Assembly: GCA_963744915.1 (NCBI GenBank)
Contig: CAVUUY010000010.1
Location: 124,001 to 188,000 of the forward strand
Length of the DNA: 64,000 nt
Reading direction: 5' to 3'
Source of the DNA: DATAFF01 sp963744915
Lineage (GTDB): Bacteria; Pseudomonadota; Alphaproteobacteria; Rhizobiales; Aestuariivirgaceae
The notes under the pieces were generated by a model. That model had not been told where the DNA came from and ran no database searches. It worked only from the letters and a program-made list of their open reading frames with translations. The stretch's first letter is position 1. Every line of letters begins with the position of its first letter. The position numbers and the translations under genes are program-made. Shown here one piece after another: positions 26,408-35,680 of this stretch.

Positions 26408-27958
26408 TTATCTCCAAAAGAGGCGCGTTTTTTCAAGACCGCGCCAAAGAGCCTTTGCTCCCGCCCACCCGAATTCAGCGCGCGCCTGGGTGGCCCCGAT
26501 CACCCATCCCGTCGCGCGCTCCACCCCTGGGTCGTTGGCGCCGGACATCCTCTTATCGCTGAGGATTGCTCTGACCATCACGGCGTCGTTCAAGTCTCCA
26601 AGGACCGTCTGGAGTTTCTTCAGGCGTTTCAGGAATAGATCGACACGCTTGGTCGCGAACAAGGGGGAGAGGAACTCGACCGCATAGCGCAACTTCTTTA
26701 GTTCTTTCCGCAACTCGTGTCGTTGATGTGCATTTAGGGTCTCAAGTTCACGCGCGCGCTTGCGGGCCTTCTTCCACGTCTTGTTTAGCGCCTCGACGGC
26801 AAATTTGTGCACCGGCGCAGCGAGTCGCTGAGTCTGGCCAAAATCCTCAGCGACAAGCCAGCCACGTGTCTCCACATAGCGTGCCAAATCGATGAGGAGC
26901 GCCTGGCCACGCCTCTCAGCGAGAATTCTCCGAAGGTTCTCGCGCCGTTCGATCGCCTCCGCCCCAAGCGCACCTGCGACCACCGAGAGACCAGGCTCTT
27001 CTGGATGGGCCTCGGCCTCCCGCCAAATGATTTCGTTCGCCACGACCTCAAGATCCCGCAACCCCCCGACCTCCTGGCCAAGCCAGCGAGCTTCCTCGTT
27101 AAGCTTTGTCATCTCCGGGTTTTGCAGCGCGGCCGAGAAAACAGAGAATGCACTACGCACGCGACGAAGACCCACTCGCAATTGGTGCGGTCCTTCCATT
27201 TCGTCGAGTTCTTGCACCACCACAATGTTGGTGGCGATGTGGTCGAAGCACTCGCGCAGAATATCGCGTGCAGCCTGCTCGACGGTCTGTGTGTGATTGA
27301 GTGCAATATTCTCGGCGTTCCGCGGCGCGAGCGGTAGATCAATTTGTCCCCTTTCCGCGAGCAAATAGCCGCGGGCCCCCTTGGAAAGCCGGGAAAACCT
27401 CATGCCCCCGTCGGGAAACAGGGCATGCGCTATGTCGAACAGGCTGCTGGGGCTGCCTTCGATGAGCTCGATCTCCGCTTCGCGCAGCTCAGCTGAATGT
27501 CCGGCGGCGCGGATCTCGCCAACATCGATCGCCAGCTCGGCACGAGTACCGTCTTTAAGGGAGAGTTCGCTAGAGGACCGCTTGATTACTGTTTCGCAGA
27601 TCGGCTGTAGCGGCGAACCATTCGCATGAAGGAGGATCTCTTCCCGGATCGATGCGTCCGTTATTGCTTCGAGACACAGTCGGCCACCCGGTGCTGGGTT
27701 CTCCACCTCGCCCACCCGCGAGAGACCGGTGTGCTGCGTTGGCCCGATTTTGACAGTCTGAATCCAGCGCCGGCCGTCGCGACGCAGCCTCAGAGCAATC
27801 CCGGCTTTCTTCAGTGCGTGGTCCGGTGTGTCGTGATAGATGCTTCGGAGCGTTCTCGTTATTCGCCTGCCATTGGCAAGGTTCAATGCCTTCACGCGGG
27901 CCCAGAGTTGCGACGTCGTTTGGGCGTCGACGACGAACTTCAACTCGATCTCGCTCAT
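26408..27958 (-). CDS. CYTH and CHAD domain protein (polyphosphate/triphosphate-handling)
   Basis: A 516-residue protein. The N-terminal CYTH domain begins MSEIELKF, the ExExK-type metal and triphosphate tunnel motif, and contains alternating charged strands (ITRTLRSIYHDTPDH, GIALRLRRDGRRW). The C-terminal CHAD domain (about residues 230-516) is helical and rich in conserved His/Arg/Lys (HQLRVGLRRVRSAF, AHQRHELRKELKKLRY, LFLKRLKKLQTVLGDLNDA) and binds polyphosphate. Such proteins are inorganic triphosphatases or polyphosphate-granule proteins. The open frame reaches 28144, but the ATG at 27958 matches the domain start. The PPK2 gene downstream supports a polyphosphate role. Confidence 0.93.
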   Translation of the reverse strand: MSEIELKFVVDAQTTSQLWARVKALNLANGRRITRTLRSIYHDTPDHALKKAGIALRLRRDGRRWIQTVKIGPTQHTGLSRVGEVENPAPGGRLCLEAITDASIREEILLHANGSPLQPICETVIKRSSSELSLKDGTRAELAIDVGEIRAAGHSAELREAEIELIEGSPSSLFDIAHALFPDGGMRFSRLSKGARGYLLAERGQIDLPLAPRNAENIALNHTQTVEQAARDILRECFDHIATNIVVVQELDEMEGPHQLRVGLRRVRSAFSVFSAALQNPEMTKLNEEARWLGQEVGGLRDLEVVANEIIWREAEAHPEEPGLSVVAGALGAEAIERRENLRRILAERRGQALLIDLARYVETRGWLVAEDFGQTQRLAAPVHKFAVEALNKTWKKARKRARELETLNAHQRHELRKELKKLRYAVEFLSPLFATKRVDLFLKRLKKLQTVLGDLNDAVMVRAILSDKRMSGANDPGVERATGWVIGATQARAEFGWAGAKALWRGLEKTRLFWR

Positions 27959-28226
27959 GTGACAGATTTGTGTCCGGTTTGTTACAACCCTAGCGGATTC
28001 GGTGCTGCACCCGCAAGGGGAACCGACTTTCGTTTCAATCCACCATCGATGCCAATGCGCGTCTGGCAGTGCAGGGGCCCGGGACGAGATGGACGCAGTC
28101 GACGGCGTGGCGCAGTAAAGAGCGCCGATTCTGTCGATGGTCACTCGGAATTGGTCGGGGAAAGCGCTATGCCGATTTGGGCACGACCGGATGCACCGCC
28201 AGGAGGCTTACCTCCGCTCTTCGTCT

Positions 28227-29222
28227 TTATGCTGCGGTTTCAAGCAGGCCGAGACTGTTCGCCCGCAACCGGGCGAGGCCGAGGATGCTGTCAATGTACG
28301 GTGTCGGGACACCGACCATGCGGCCGATGTCGTGCGTGACGGTCAGAAGTGCGTCGATTTCGACAGGCCGGCCGTGCTCGGCGTCCTGTAGCATCGACAT
28401 CTTGAAGGAGCCGAGCATTCGCGCTCTGCGCATTATTTCCTCAGCCGGCTGAGTGGCCGGAATACCGATTGCCTCACCGATCTGCTGCGCTTCTTCCATC
28501 ATTCGAACGCACAGCGTGTGGATCAGGGGATCGTCGATGATGCGGTCGAGGGTCGCTGCGGTCAGCAGGCTTATCGGGTTGGTGCTGAGATTGCCCCACA
28601 GCTTGAACCAAATGTCACGTCGAATATCTGGGCTCTCGATGCAGTCGAAGCCAGCCCGGCGGAGCCAGTCCGCCAGCTGGGCCACACGGGGATCCAGACG
28701 ATCATCGGCAGCGCCGACGCTAAGCTGCCGACCGGCAAAATGGCGGATAAGACCAGGGGCTTCGACGGCGCAGGCCATGTAGATAACGCATCCTATGACC
28801 CTGGCCGTCGGGATGGCGCGGCCGATACTCCCTGAAGGATCCACTGCCGTTAGTCGCCTTCCGGCGAACGCGCCTTTGGCATTGGCGAAGAACCACCAAG
28901 GCACACCATTCATAGCAGTGACGACCGCGGTCTTCGGGCCGAGCAGCGGACCGATGCGCGACGCGATCTCCGGAAGAGACGGTGCCTTGACGGCGATGAT
29001 GAGATAGTCCTGCGGCCCGAGCTCGGAGGGATCCGCACTCGCCCTGACGTGCGCCTTCACAATCTGTCCGTCGCTGATGAGCCGCAAACCATGCATTTTC
29101 AGCGTTGCGAGCGTCTCGCCGTGTGCCACGACACTCACCGTTGCATCTGTCCTTGTAAGGTAGGCCGCGATTGTTCCGCCGATGGCGCCGGCGCCATAAA
29201 TGCAAAACTTGGGGGACGTCAT
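28227..29222 (-). CDS. 2-dehydropantoate 2-reductase (ketopantoate reductase) family protein
   Basis: An NADPH-dependent reductase of 331 residues. The N-terminal Rossmann motif GAGAIGG follows strand KFCIY. The catalytic lysine candidate is in AVKAPSL and the all-helical C-terminal domain has KLWGNLSTNPIS (family KxxxN). The ATG at 29222 starts right before the first Rossmann strand; the longer frame to 29312 adds a low-complexity leader. Families of this type reduce ketopantoate or other 2-keto acids. No pantothenate genes are nearby, so a catabolic 2-keto-acid reductase is as likely. Confidence 0.88.
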   Translation of the reverse strand: MTSPKFCIYGAGAIGGTIAAYLTRTDATVSVVAHGETLATLKMHGLRLISDGQIVKAHVRASADPSELGPQDYLIIAVKAPSLPEIASRIGPLLGPKTAVVTAMNGVPWWFFANAKGAFAGRRLTAVDPSGSIGRAIPTARVIGCVIYMACAVEAPGLIRHFAGRQLSVGAADDRLDPRVAQLADWLRRAGFDCIESPDIRRDIWFKLWGNLSTNPISLLTAATLDRIIDDPLIHTLCVRMMEEAQQIGEAIGIPATQPAEEIMRRARMLGSFKMSMLQDAEHGRPVEIDALLTVTHDIGRMVGVPTPYIDSILGLARLRANSLGLLETAA

Positions 29223-29315
29223 GAAAGGGGTTCCCGCAGTACCCCGTTCGGTGATGATCCATTGTTCTTTCGCGGCTTCATGCTTTGCAGCCTTCTTTTG
29301 CGTTCGGCCCATTGC

Positions 29316-30716
29316 CTATAGCCCGCTGCCGACTGCCCGTTGTACCAGCTGCTGCGAACCAACCGGCAGCGGAATGGCTGAGTGGAACACATCGTCGGGG
29401 TCATAATGCCGCTTGGTCCTTATGAGCCGGGCGGCATTGGGGCCGTAGCTCTTCGCCGCACGCTCGGCGTCGCCCGGAGCAAGGAGGTTCGGATAGCCAC
29501 CCGGAAAGGCCACGGAATCAAATGCCCGAATAGCGCCCCGAGCCCACCGCCGGTGTCGCTGCTCCTCGAGCGCATCGGAGCGATCGGGGAAGGTCGCGAG
29601 GATCTCGACGAGCAAATGGTCGCAACGAAGGCCAAAGGCCGTCGCCTCCACTGGCACGCGTGCCGCGGCGCCCCTGAACTCATGGGTGAACATGGCGCAG
29701 CCGGGCGAGATGGCAGCCGCCATAGTCTCGATGAGGGCATTGATGCCGATGCTGTCGAGTTCAGGAAGCCAGCATGTCTCCATGAAGGCGCGTTGCCCAT
29801 TCGCGAGATACGGATCGAATGTGGTGAGAGAGGCACCATAGGATTTTGCTTCCACGGCGCCAGCAAGCAGTGTTCCAAGCTTCAGAAACGGCGCTACCCG
29901 CGCTTCGCCCTCTGCCGGCGGACCGCACCAGGTCGGCACAATCATAATCACTGGAACACCATCACGGCCGACGGCGAATCCAAGCTGAGCCGTCAGCTCC
30001 TCGGGCGCCGAGGCCGCGATGTCGGCGCATGCTTCGAGAATGGCCCTGGCCTCGGCGAATGGAAACAGCAGCATTCCGGAGCACACCCCGGACAAACCGT
30101 GCAGACGGTGCTCCATCGCAGTCACGACGCCAAAGTTTCCGCCACCGCCCCGCAGCGCCCAATAAAGCTCCTCCTCATTGCCGGGTTTGGCGGAAACGAT
30201 CCGCCCATCCGCGAGCACGACTTCTGCGGCGAGAAGATTATCGACCGCCAGCCCGAAGCGGCCAATCAGAGCTCCATAGCCGCCGCCCAAGGTAAATCCG
30301 GTCATGCCGACAGCGCCGACCGAGCCTGCCACCGCCACGACACCGAGAGGATCGGTGACCTCGAGAACATCGGACATGCGGGCGCCTCCCGCGATGTGCG
30401 CGCTTCGTTTGTCGGGGCTGACGACCACGCTCTTCATGTCGCTCAGGTCGATGACCAGCCCTTCGCACAGGGCGCGGCCGGCCCAGTCATGGCCGCCGCC
30501 GCGGACCGACACGGGTACGTCGCGGTCGCGTGCCAGTCGAATGGCCGACTGGACGTCTTCAGCTGTCCGGCAGTGGACGACAGCGCGCGGCATCCGTCCA
30601 TCGGGTTTTGCCCAGATCGCTGTTGCGGCAGCGTATCGATCATCACCCGGCCTTGAGACACGGCCGGGCAGTTGCTCGCCGAGCCGCTGCACTGTTCGCG
30701 TGATCAGATCGGTCAT
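29316..30716 (-). CDS. FAD-binding oxidoreductase, berberine-bridge (PCMH) type
   Basis: A 466-residue flavoprotein with the PCMH FAD-binding domain (VSVRGGGHDWAGRA, where the histidine is the likely 8-alpha-histidyl-FAD site; LGGGYGALIGRFGLAVDNLL) and the C-terminal berberine-bridge segment (YGPNAARLIRTKRHYDPDDVF). The second attachment cysteine of bicovalent family members is not evident. These enzymes oxidise alcohols, sugars or alkaloid-like compounds with O2. It lies 93 bases upstream of the ketopantoate-reductase-like gene on the same strand, so the two may be co-transcribed. Substrate unknown. Confidence 0.88.
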   Translation of the reverse strand: MTDLITRTVQRLGEQLPGRVSRPGDDRYAAATAIWAKPDGRMPRAVVHCRTAEDVQSAIRLARDRDVPVSVRGGGHDWAGRALCEGLVIDLSDMKSVVVSPDKRSAHIAGGARMSDVLEVTDPLGVVAVAGSVGAVGMTGFTLGGGYGALIGRFGLAVDNLLAAEVVLADGRIVSAKPGNEEELYWALRGGGGNFGVVTAMEHRLHGLSGVCSGMLLFPFAEARAILEACADIAASAPEELTAQLGFAVGRDGVPVIMIVPTWCGPPAEGEARVAPFLKLGTLLAGAVEAKSYGASLTTFDPYLANGQRAFMETCWLPELDSIGINALIETMAAAISPGCAMFTHEFRGAAARVPVEATAFGLRCDHLLVEILATFPDRSDALEEQRHRRWARGAIRAFDSVAFPGGYPNLLAPGDAERAAKSYGPNAARLIRTKRHYDPDDVFHSAIPLPVGSQQLVQRAVGSGL

Positions 30717-30762
30717 TTTGATGCTTCTCCGGTTTAGGGGGAACGCGATCTGCGACGTGAAG

Positions 30763-30969
30763 TCACTGACGTATGGCCCAGATTTCCCCGGGACGGAGCC
30801 CGATATCCTTGAGCAGGTGATCGCTCATCGCAGCGAGTTCCCTCCTCGCCTGTGCCTCGCGCCGTCTCCGGGCAAAGCTTCGCGTGATGTTCTGGACAAT
30901 GCGGGCGAATTGCGACGCCGGAGTATTCCGGCCGAGGCCAACATGTGGTCTGGCATCTTGAAAGGACAT
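30763..30969 (-). CDS. DUF1127 small arginine-rich protein
   Basis: A 68-residue basic protein whose second half (ARRELAAMSDHLLKDIGLRPGEI) is the DUF1127/YjiS motif. Such proteins are common in alphaproteobacteria. Small ones have been linked to RNA handling, phosphate or stress responses, but no role can be assigned here. It is divergent from oxyR, with 102 bases between the two starts. Confidence 0.85.
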   Translation of the reverse strand: MSFQDARPHVGLGRNTPASQFARIVQNITRSFARRRREAQARRELAAMSDHLLKDIGLRPGEIWAIRQ

Positions 30970-31071
30970 GACAGATTTTTCTGACTATTGACTAACTACT
31001 GGCTGATCAGATAGGGGTCGGTCGTTAATCGAACCAATGAGTTATTTTGGAAACACTGATCGAAAAAAACG

Positions 31072-32025
31072 ATGATTACACTCCCCTCGCTGCGTCACCT
31101 CCGCCACCTCGTGGCGTTGGTCGATCACGGCCATTTCGGTCGTGCGGCCGCCGCCTGCCGCGTGACCCAGTCGACGTTGAGCGCCAGCATCAAGGAGCTC
31201 GAAAGCGTGCTCGAAGCAACGCTGGTCGACCGCAGCAAGCGGCGCGTTGTTCTCACCCCTCTTGGCCTTGAGACTGTGGAGCGGGCACGCAAAGTCGTCC
31301 GGGACGTCGAGGAGCTCGCGCATGCTGCGCGCGCTGCCCGCGAGCCGCTCTCGGGTGTGCTTCGGATGGGAGTCATTCCGACGATTGGCCCCTTTCTGCT
31401 GCCACGCGTCCTGCCCAACCTCCGTCGAGCCTATGGGCAGCTCAAGCTCTATTTAGTCGAGGACCTGACGGCGCGTCTGATCGAGGCTCTCCACGAGGGC
31501 AAGCTCGACGTGGTACTGCTCGCTCTTCCCTTTGAACATGGCGCGGTCGAGACCGAGATCCTGTTCGAGGACCCGTTCGTGGTGGCGGTGCCGCGGGGGC
31601 ACGCTCTCGCCAGCGAGGTGCGAGTCAAACCTCAGCGACTGCGGTGCAACGACCTGTTGTTGCTGAAAGATGGACATTGCCTGCGTGACCACGCGCTCGC
31701 AGCCTGCCGTCTCGCCGATCGAAGTCAGATCGAAGCCTTTGAAGCGACGAGCCTCCCCACCCTGGTGCAGATGGTCGACAATGGGCTTGGCATCACTCTG
31801 TTGCCGACACTCGCCGTCGAGGCCGGGCTGTTACGGGGCACCGGTCTCGTCACCCGGCCGCTGGATTCTGACAATGCGGTGCGGCAAATCGGTCTCATCT
31901 GGCGCCGCGGCACCGGGCGCCGCGATGAATTCCGGTTGCTTGCCAAAGAGCTTGCGGACCGTGCCAAGCCTGATGAAGCACACCGAAATTCGAATGTGTC
32001 AGGCGATGCGCGGATTCCTCCGTGA
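31072..32025 (+). CDS. oxyR: OxyR-type LysR regulator with both redox cysteines
   Basis: A 317-residue LysR protein with an N-terminal helix-turn-helix (residues about 5-62) and the OxyR peroxide-sensing segment KDGHCLRDHALAACR. The two cysteines, at about residues 203 and 212, are nine positions apart as are Cys199 and Cys208 of Escherichia coli OxyR. It therefore very likely senses hydrogen peroxide by disulphide formation. No catalase, peroxiredoxin or glutathione gene is adjacent; the divergent DUF1127 gene is the nearest possible target. Confidence 0.9.
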   Translation: MITLPSLRHLRHLVALVDHGHFGRAAAACRVTQSTLSASIKELESVLEATLVDRSKRRVVLTPLGLETVERARKVVRDVEELAHAARAAREPLSGVLRMGVIPTIGPFLLPRVLPNLRRAYGQLKLYLVEDLTARLIEALHEGKLDVVLLALPFEHGAVETEILFEDPFVVAVPRGHALASEVRVKPQRLRCNDLLLLKDGHCLRDHALAACRLADRSQIEAFEATSLPTLVQMVDNGLGITLLPTLAVEAGLLRGTGLVTRPLDSDNAVRQIGLIWRRGTGRRDEFRLLAKELADRAKPDEAHRNSNVSGDARIPP

Positions 32026-32286
32026 GGCGAAAATTAGGCTATTTGACCCGCCGATTCGACACGCTGGCAGCGACACGTTGCTAAGCGCTGCCGTCCACGA
32101 ACCCAACGCTTGCACTCAGCAGGCGTGAGCATGACTGCCTGTCCATGCAGCGATGTCGGCAGTTCCATTGAGAATGGCCTTGGCCTCAGCAACGGGAACA
32201 GCAGCATTCCTGAAAAGACCCAAACCGATGCCGCTCGCCGCAACGCTGGCGACAGCGAAAATGCCCTTTGCCAGCGCGCTATTGCT

Positions 32287-32781
32287 TTATAGCACTTCGA
32301 AGACACTGTAGAGGGGCCCGCCGGCTTGGCGGTGACCGATTCCAACCGCAAGCACGCGATTGATCCAGTCGTAATTGGCGGCCGCCGTCTCGAATAGCGG
32401 TGTGATGCGGAAATAGTGCGTCGTGGGATCCACCACTTCGCCCTTTTCGATCCTCTCCACGATATTGGGTGGACCGTGGCGTATCCCCCGATATGTCATG
32501 CTAATCATGGCATCATCGCTTGTCTTGAGGATCAGCCGGACGTCCAACATCGTTGCGCCATCGGGCCGCACATTTTGCCAGTCGCTGCCCCCGTCAAGGA
32601 CTGTGCCGGACAGCCGCTCACCCTCGAAGGACCCTCCGTAGATAACGCCGACGCGACGGAACGAACCCGGCGTCGCGCCAACAATCTGGAGCCTCTGGAC
32701 TTCGAGGCGCATGACAAAGAGCGGTCGCGTGTGGACACTTTTCAGAACGTCATGCAGATTGTCCGTGAGGCTGGTCGACAT
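32287..32781 (-). CDS. DUF3237 (UPF0311) family protein
   Basis: A 164-residue protein with the family course: LFVMRLEV, GVIYGGSFEGERLSGTVLDGG, RPDGATMLDVRLILKTSDDA and TTHYFRITPLFETAAANYDWINRVLAVG. The ATG at 32781 matches the usual start; the open frame to 33003 has no similarity. DUF3237 proteins are small beta-barrels found near aromatic or terpenoid catabolic genes, without an established activity. Confidence 0.88.
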   Translation of the reverse strand: MSTSLTDNLHDVLKSVHTRPLFVMRLEVQRLQIVGATPGSFRRVGVIYGGSFEGERLSGTVLDGGSDWQNVRPDGATMLDVRLILKTSDDAMISMTYRGIRHGPPNIVERIEKGEVVDPTTHYFRITPLFETAAANYDWINRVLAVGIGHRQAGGPLYSVFEVL

Positions 32782-32936
32782 CGTTGGTGCTCCCGATTTT
32801 GCAATTGGCGCGTCGTCACATGTAATATTGGCCGGAGGGTCCATAATGACGATTGCGCGAACTCTTGTGCCCGTAACCATCGCAGCCACATGCCGCCCAT
32901 AGTGTCGGTTTCCAACTCCAAACGATATGCTTCGGG

Positions 32937-33090
32937 CTCGAGGCGTTGAGGGTAAACCTCGACATTCGCCAGGGCGAGATTTTTTGCGCTGCTCGGCCCT
33001 CACGGTGGCGGCAAGACCACGCTGATCAATATAATCTGCGGCATCGTCAATCCTTCCGCAACAGCGGTATCCGTCGATTGGCAGGGATAG
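32937..33090 (+). pseudogene. ABC transporter ATPase, N-terminal remnant
   Basis: A fragment of about 50 codons of an ABC ATPase: VNLDIRQGEIF, then LLGPHGGGKTTLINIICGIVNPSA with an intact Walker A. An extra T in a run of six T's at about 32981-32986 separates the two halves, and the frame ends at TAG 33088-33090. It resembles ATPases of transporters for branched amino acids or sulfonates. The rest of the gene is absent; an IS110 relic follows 150 bases downstream. Confidence 0.8.
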
Positions 33091-33240
33091 AAACCCCTCA
33101 GATGACGCTTTCTCCCAATTCGGCCCGATCAGCCATAGGTGTTGAAGACGGTCCGTGGCGCTGGCTAGATCTTCGCGACCGGAGACGTTAACCGGAAGCC
33201 GGGTGGCACACGATAGCGGGACAACAACACCGACTTAAGA

Positions 33241-33363
33241 TGTCGAGACCGATAGTGGTCAGTGCCTGTATGTTAGCTCCTCCGATTCGTAGGAATCGTT
33301 AACAACATCCACCTCCATGGTGCTCGCGCGCCTGTGGAGGAGCCGTCCACAGCATCAATAGCG
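33241..33363 (-). mobile_element. IS110-type element end, truncated copy A
   Basis: About 120 bases that closely match 55070-55190, including the shared terminus GTCCACAGCATCAATAGCG. On the minus strand the copy holds the leader and the first codons of an IS110-family transposase (TTIGLDI) and then breaks off. It marks an insertion or recombination scar next to the truncated ABC ATPase gene. Confidence 0.8.
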
Positions 33364-33383
33364 AGTTGCAGAGTTTCATTCGA

Positions 33384-34240
33384 TCAACGGTCACCTAACT
33401 TCCCCAGCAACTGGGCCAAGTTCATTTCCGCGTTTCGGGTCTGAAAGCCGCGCTCGAACGCGGCTTGGATGCGCTCTTGGGCCTCGGGGTTGCGCACGCC
33501 TTCGGCAAAGAGGTCGAATCGCGACGGAAGTCGTCTACTGCCGCGAGCGCAATTGCATTGACCCGGTTCTTGACCGCAATGCGACCGGCGGCCGGAAACC
33601 CGGCAATACGATGAGCGAGCGAGCTGACGAAATCGCCGAGTGCGTTGGCGGGCAACGCGCGATTGATCCAGCCGTACCGTTCAGCCAGATCGGCGTCATA
33701 GTCCTCGGCACTTAACATCACTTCGAGCGCCCGGGCGCGTCCCATCAGGCGCACGAGGTGTTGAACGCCGCCCCCACCAGGGATCGTTCCAAGCCCCGGC
33801 TCCGGCTGAGCGAAAATCGCCGACTCGCGCGCAGCAAAGCGCATGTCGCACGCCAATACGAACTCGCTGCCGGCGCCGCGTACGCGACCTTCGATCTGCG
33901 CGATGGTCATGAGACGGCTTGCGCTCAGGTGGCGAAACAGCAGGGCGATCGAGGCTTCTCCGGTCAGCTTCGCTGCCTCCGCCCGGTATTCCTTTATTTG
34001 GGTCACGTCGACGTGGGAAATGAAATAGTCGGGGTCAGCGCTCTTGAAAACGAGCACCTGGAAAGTTTGGTCGGCTTCGGCCCACTGAATAAGGGAAACC
34101 AAATCGCGGACGAGTTCCGGCCCCAAAAGATTCATGGGCGGAGCCATAATTTCAACGAACAAAACGGCCCATTCCTTGCGCACGGTGAGCGTTTTGAAAA
34201 CTTCGGGGTCGGCACCCTCAGACAATTTAATCGTGTTCAT
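33384..34240 (-). pseudogene. enoyl-CoA hydratase/isomerase family protein, C-terminal frameshift
   Basis: Crotonase-fold protein. The CoA-binding oxyanion-hole region IEGRVRGAGSEFVLACDMRFA and the second loop EPGLGTIPGGGGVQHLVRLMG are intact. The frame is clean to about residue 240 and then runs into unrelated sequence ending at 33422. A one-base change near 33518 restores a natural ending (FDLFAEGVRNPEAQERIQAA) to a TGA at 33384-33386. The damage affects only the last 40 residues, so residual activity is possible. Substrate unknown. Confidence 0.8.
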
Positions 34241-34342
34241 CGATTAATCCCCTCGACCCAACGTTCGCTAAAGCTCTTCCGGAGTTTACTCGTGTCGACG
34301 CCCGTTCCATCGAACGTGACCGTAACGATGCTGTTCGACACG

Positions 34343-35675
34343 TTAGCGGGCGGTCTGGCCCCGGAGATCTGCTACGTCCTTTTCCGTGAGCTTGGAGGCG
34401 GCGCTGCCAAACCGGCCGGTAACGTAGTTGGCGACCGCCGCGATCTCCGTATCCGTATATGTGTTGCCAAACGCCGGCATCGACATTGCGCCCGGAGCAA
34501 ACGTTTCGTGCCGGAAATGACAATCTGCGCGACATTGGTGGCGGTCGGATCATTGACCGCCCGGCTGCCTGAGATCGTAGCGAAGGGCGAGAGCGCGCTT
34601 ACGCCAGTCCAGCTATGGCAACTGACGCAAGCCTGCGCGAAGACCTTGCGGCCGAGCGCATCGGCGGTTGCGCCGCCCTCTTTCGGTGATGCCGGCGCCG
34701 GCGGCGCGATCGTTGCCGGCTCGGACGAGGCAACCGCGGGAATGCTGCGCAGATAAGTCATGAGTGCCCGGATGTCGGGTGGGTCCATATGGTACAAACT
34801 GTGATCGACCGCCTCGCCCATAGGCCCGACGCCGTGCCGCGCCCCATGGCGTGACCCTTGGCGAGATAGGCGAAGACCTCCTCGTCGCTCCATGAGCCGA
34901 TGCCCGTGCTTTTGTCGGACGTAATGTCATAGGCGCGCCAACCGGCAGCGACGGCACCGGCGAATTTGCGGCGGTTATTTAGCGCAAAGGCAAGATTGCG
35001 TGGGGTGTGGCACTCGCCGCAGTGCGCTAACGCTTCAGCAATATAGGCGCCCCTGTTCCACTCGGCGCTCATCGCGGTATTCGGCGCAAAGCGCGTGTTG
35101 GGGTTGAACGCCCATGACCAGAAGATCATCGCCCAACGCTGGTTAAAGGGAAATTGCAGCGTCTCGCGCTGGTTCTGCCTCGGCACGGCGGGCAGGCTGA
35201 GAAGGTAGGCCTTGATCGCCAACACGTCGGCGTCGGTCATGAAGGTATATGATGTGTAGGGCATGGCCGGATAAAGGCGCGCACCGTCTTTGCGGACGCC
35301 GCGCTGCACGGCGTCGAGAAATTCCTGATCACTATAGCTGCCGATGCCGGTGTCCTTGTCGGCGGTGATGTTAGTCGAAAAAAGCGTGCCGAACGGCAGC
35401 CGGAAAGCGAGACCTCCGGCATAGTCCGCACCACCCGGCGCAGTGTGACAGACCAAGCAGTCGGCAGCCTTGGCGAGATACTCGCCACGTTTGACGATGT
35501 CGGCCGCGGCCAGTTCGGCCGGAACGCCGGTCGGATTGGCCTCGTGATAATCGGCGAGCGTAACGATGGAGCCGCCGGCAAACGCGAGCGGCCCGGGGCC
35601 TAAAGTGCGCCAGGCAAAGATGCCGATTAGGCCGATGAAAATGGCGGCAATGACGATAATGGCGGTACGTCGCAT
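34343..35675 (-). pseudogene. triheme cytochrome c subunit of a periplasmic dehydrogenase, two frameshifts
   Basis: Membrane-anchored cytochrome c (N-terminal helix IIVIAAIFIGLIGIFAW) with three haem sites: CLVCH and CGECH in the first frame and CVSCH after the first frame change. This is the electron-accepting subunit of alcohol, aldehyde or isoquinoline-type dehydrogenases. Frame changes lie near 34850 (after GHAMGRGTA) and near 34510 (after QIVISGT). The last frame ends FGSAASKLTEKDVADLRG to TAA at 34343. It follows the molybdenum subunit gene by five bases. Confidence 0.85.
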
Positions 35676-35680
35676 GGCGA

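Noticed and set aside
27959..27985. Pho box before the CYTH-CHAD gene
   Set aside because: Only one CTGTCA-type half-site is present directly before the start codon; the second repeat is too degenerate.
30970..31071. OxyR-binding site between oxyR and the DUF1127 gene
   Set aside because: CTAT and ATAG half-sites occur, but not with the spacing of the known ATAG-N7-CTAT pattern.
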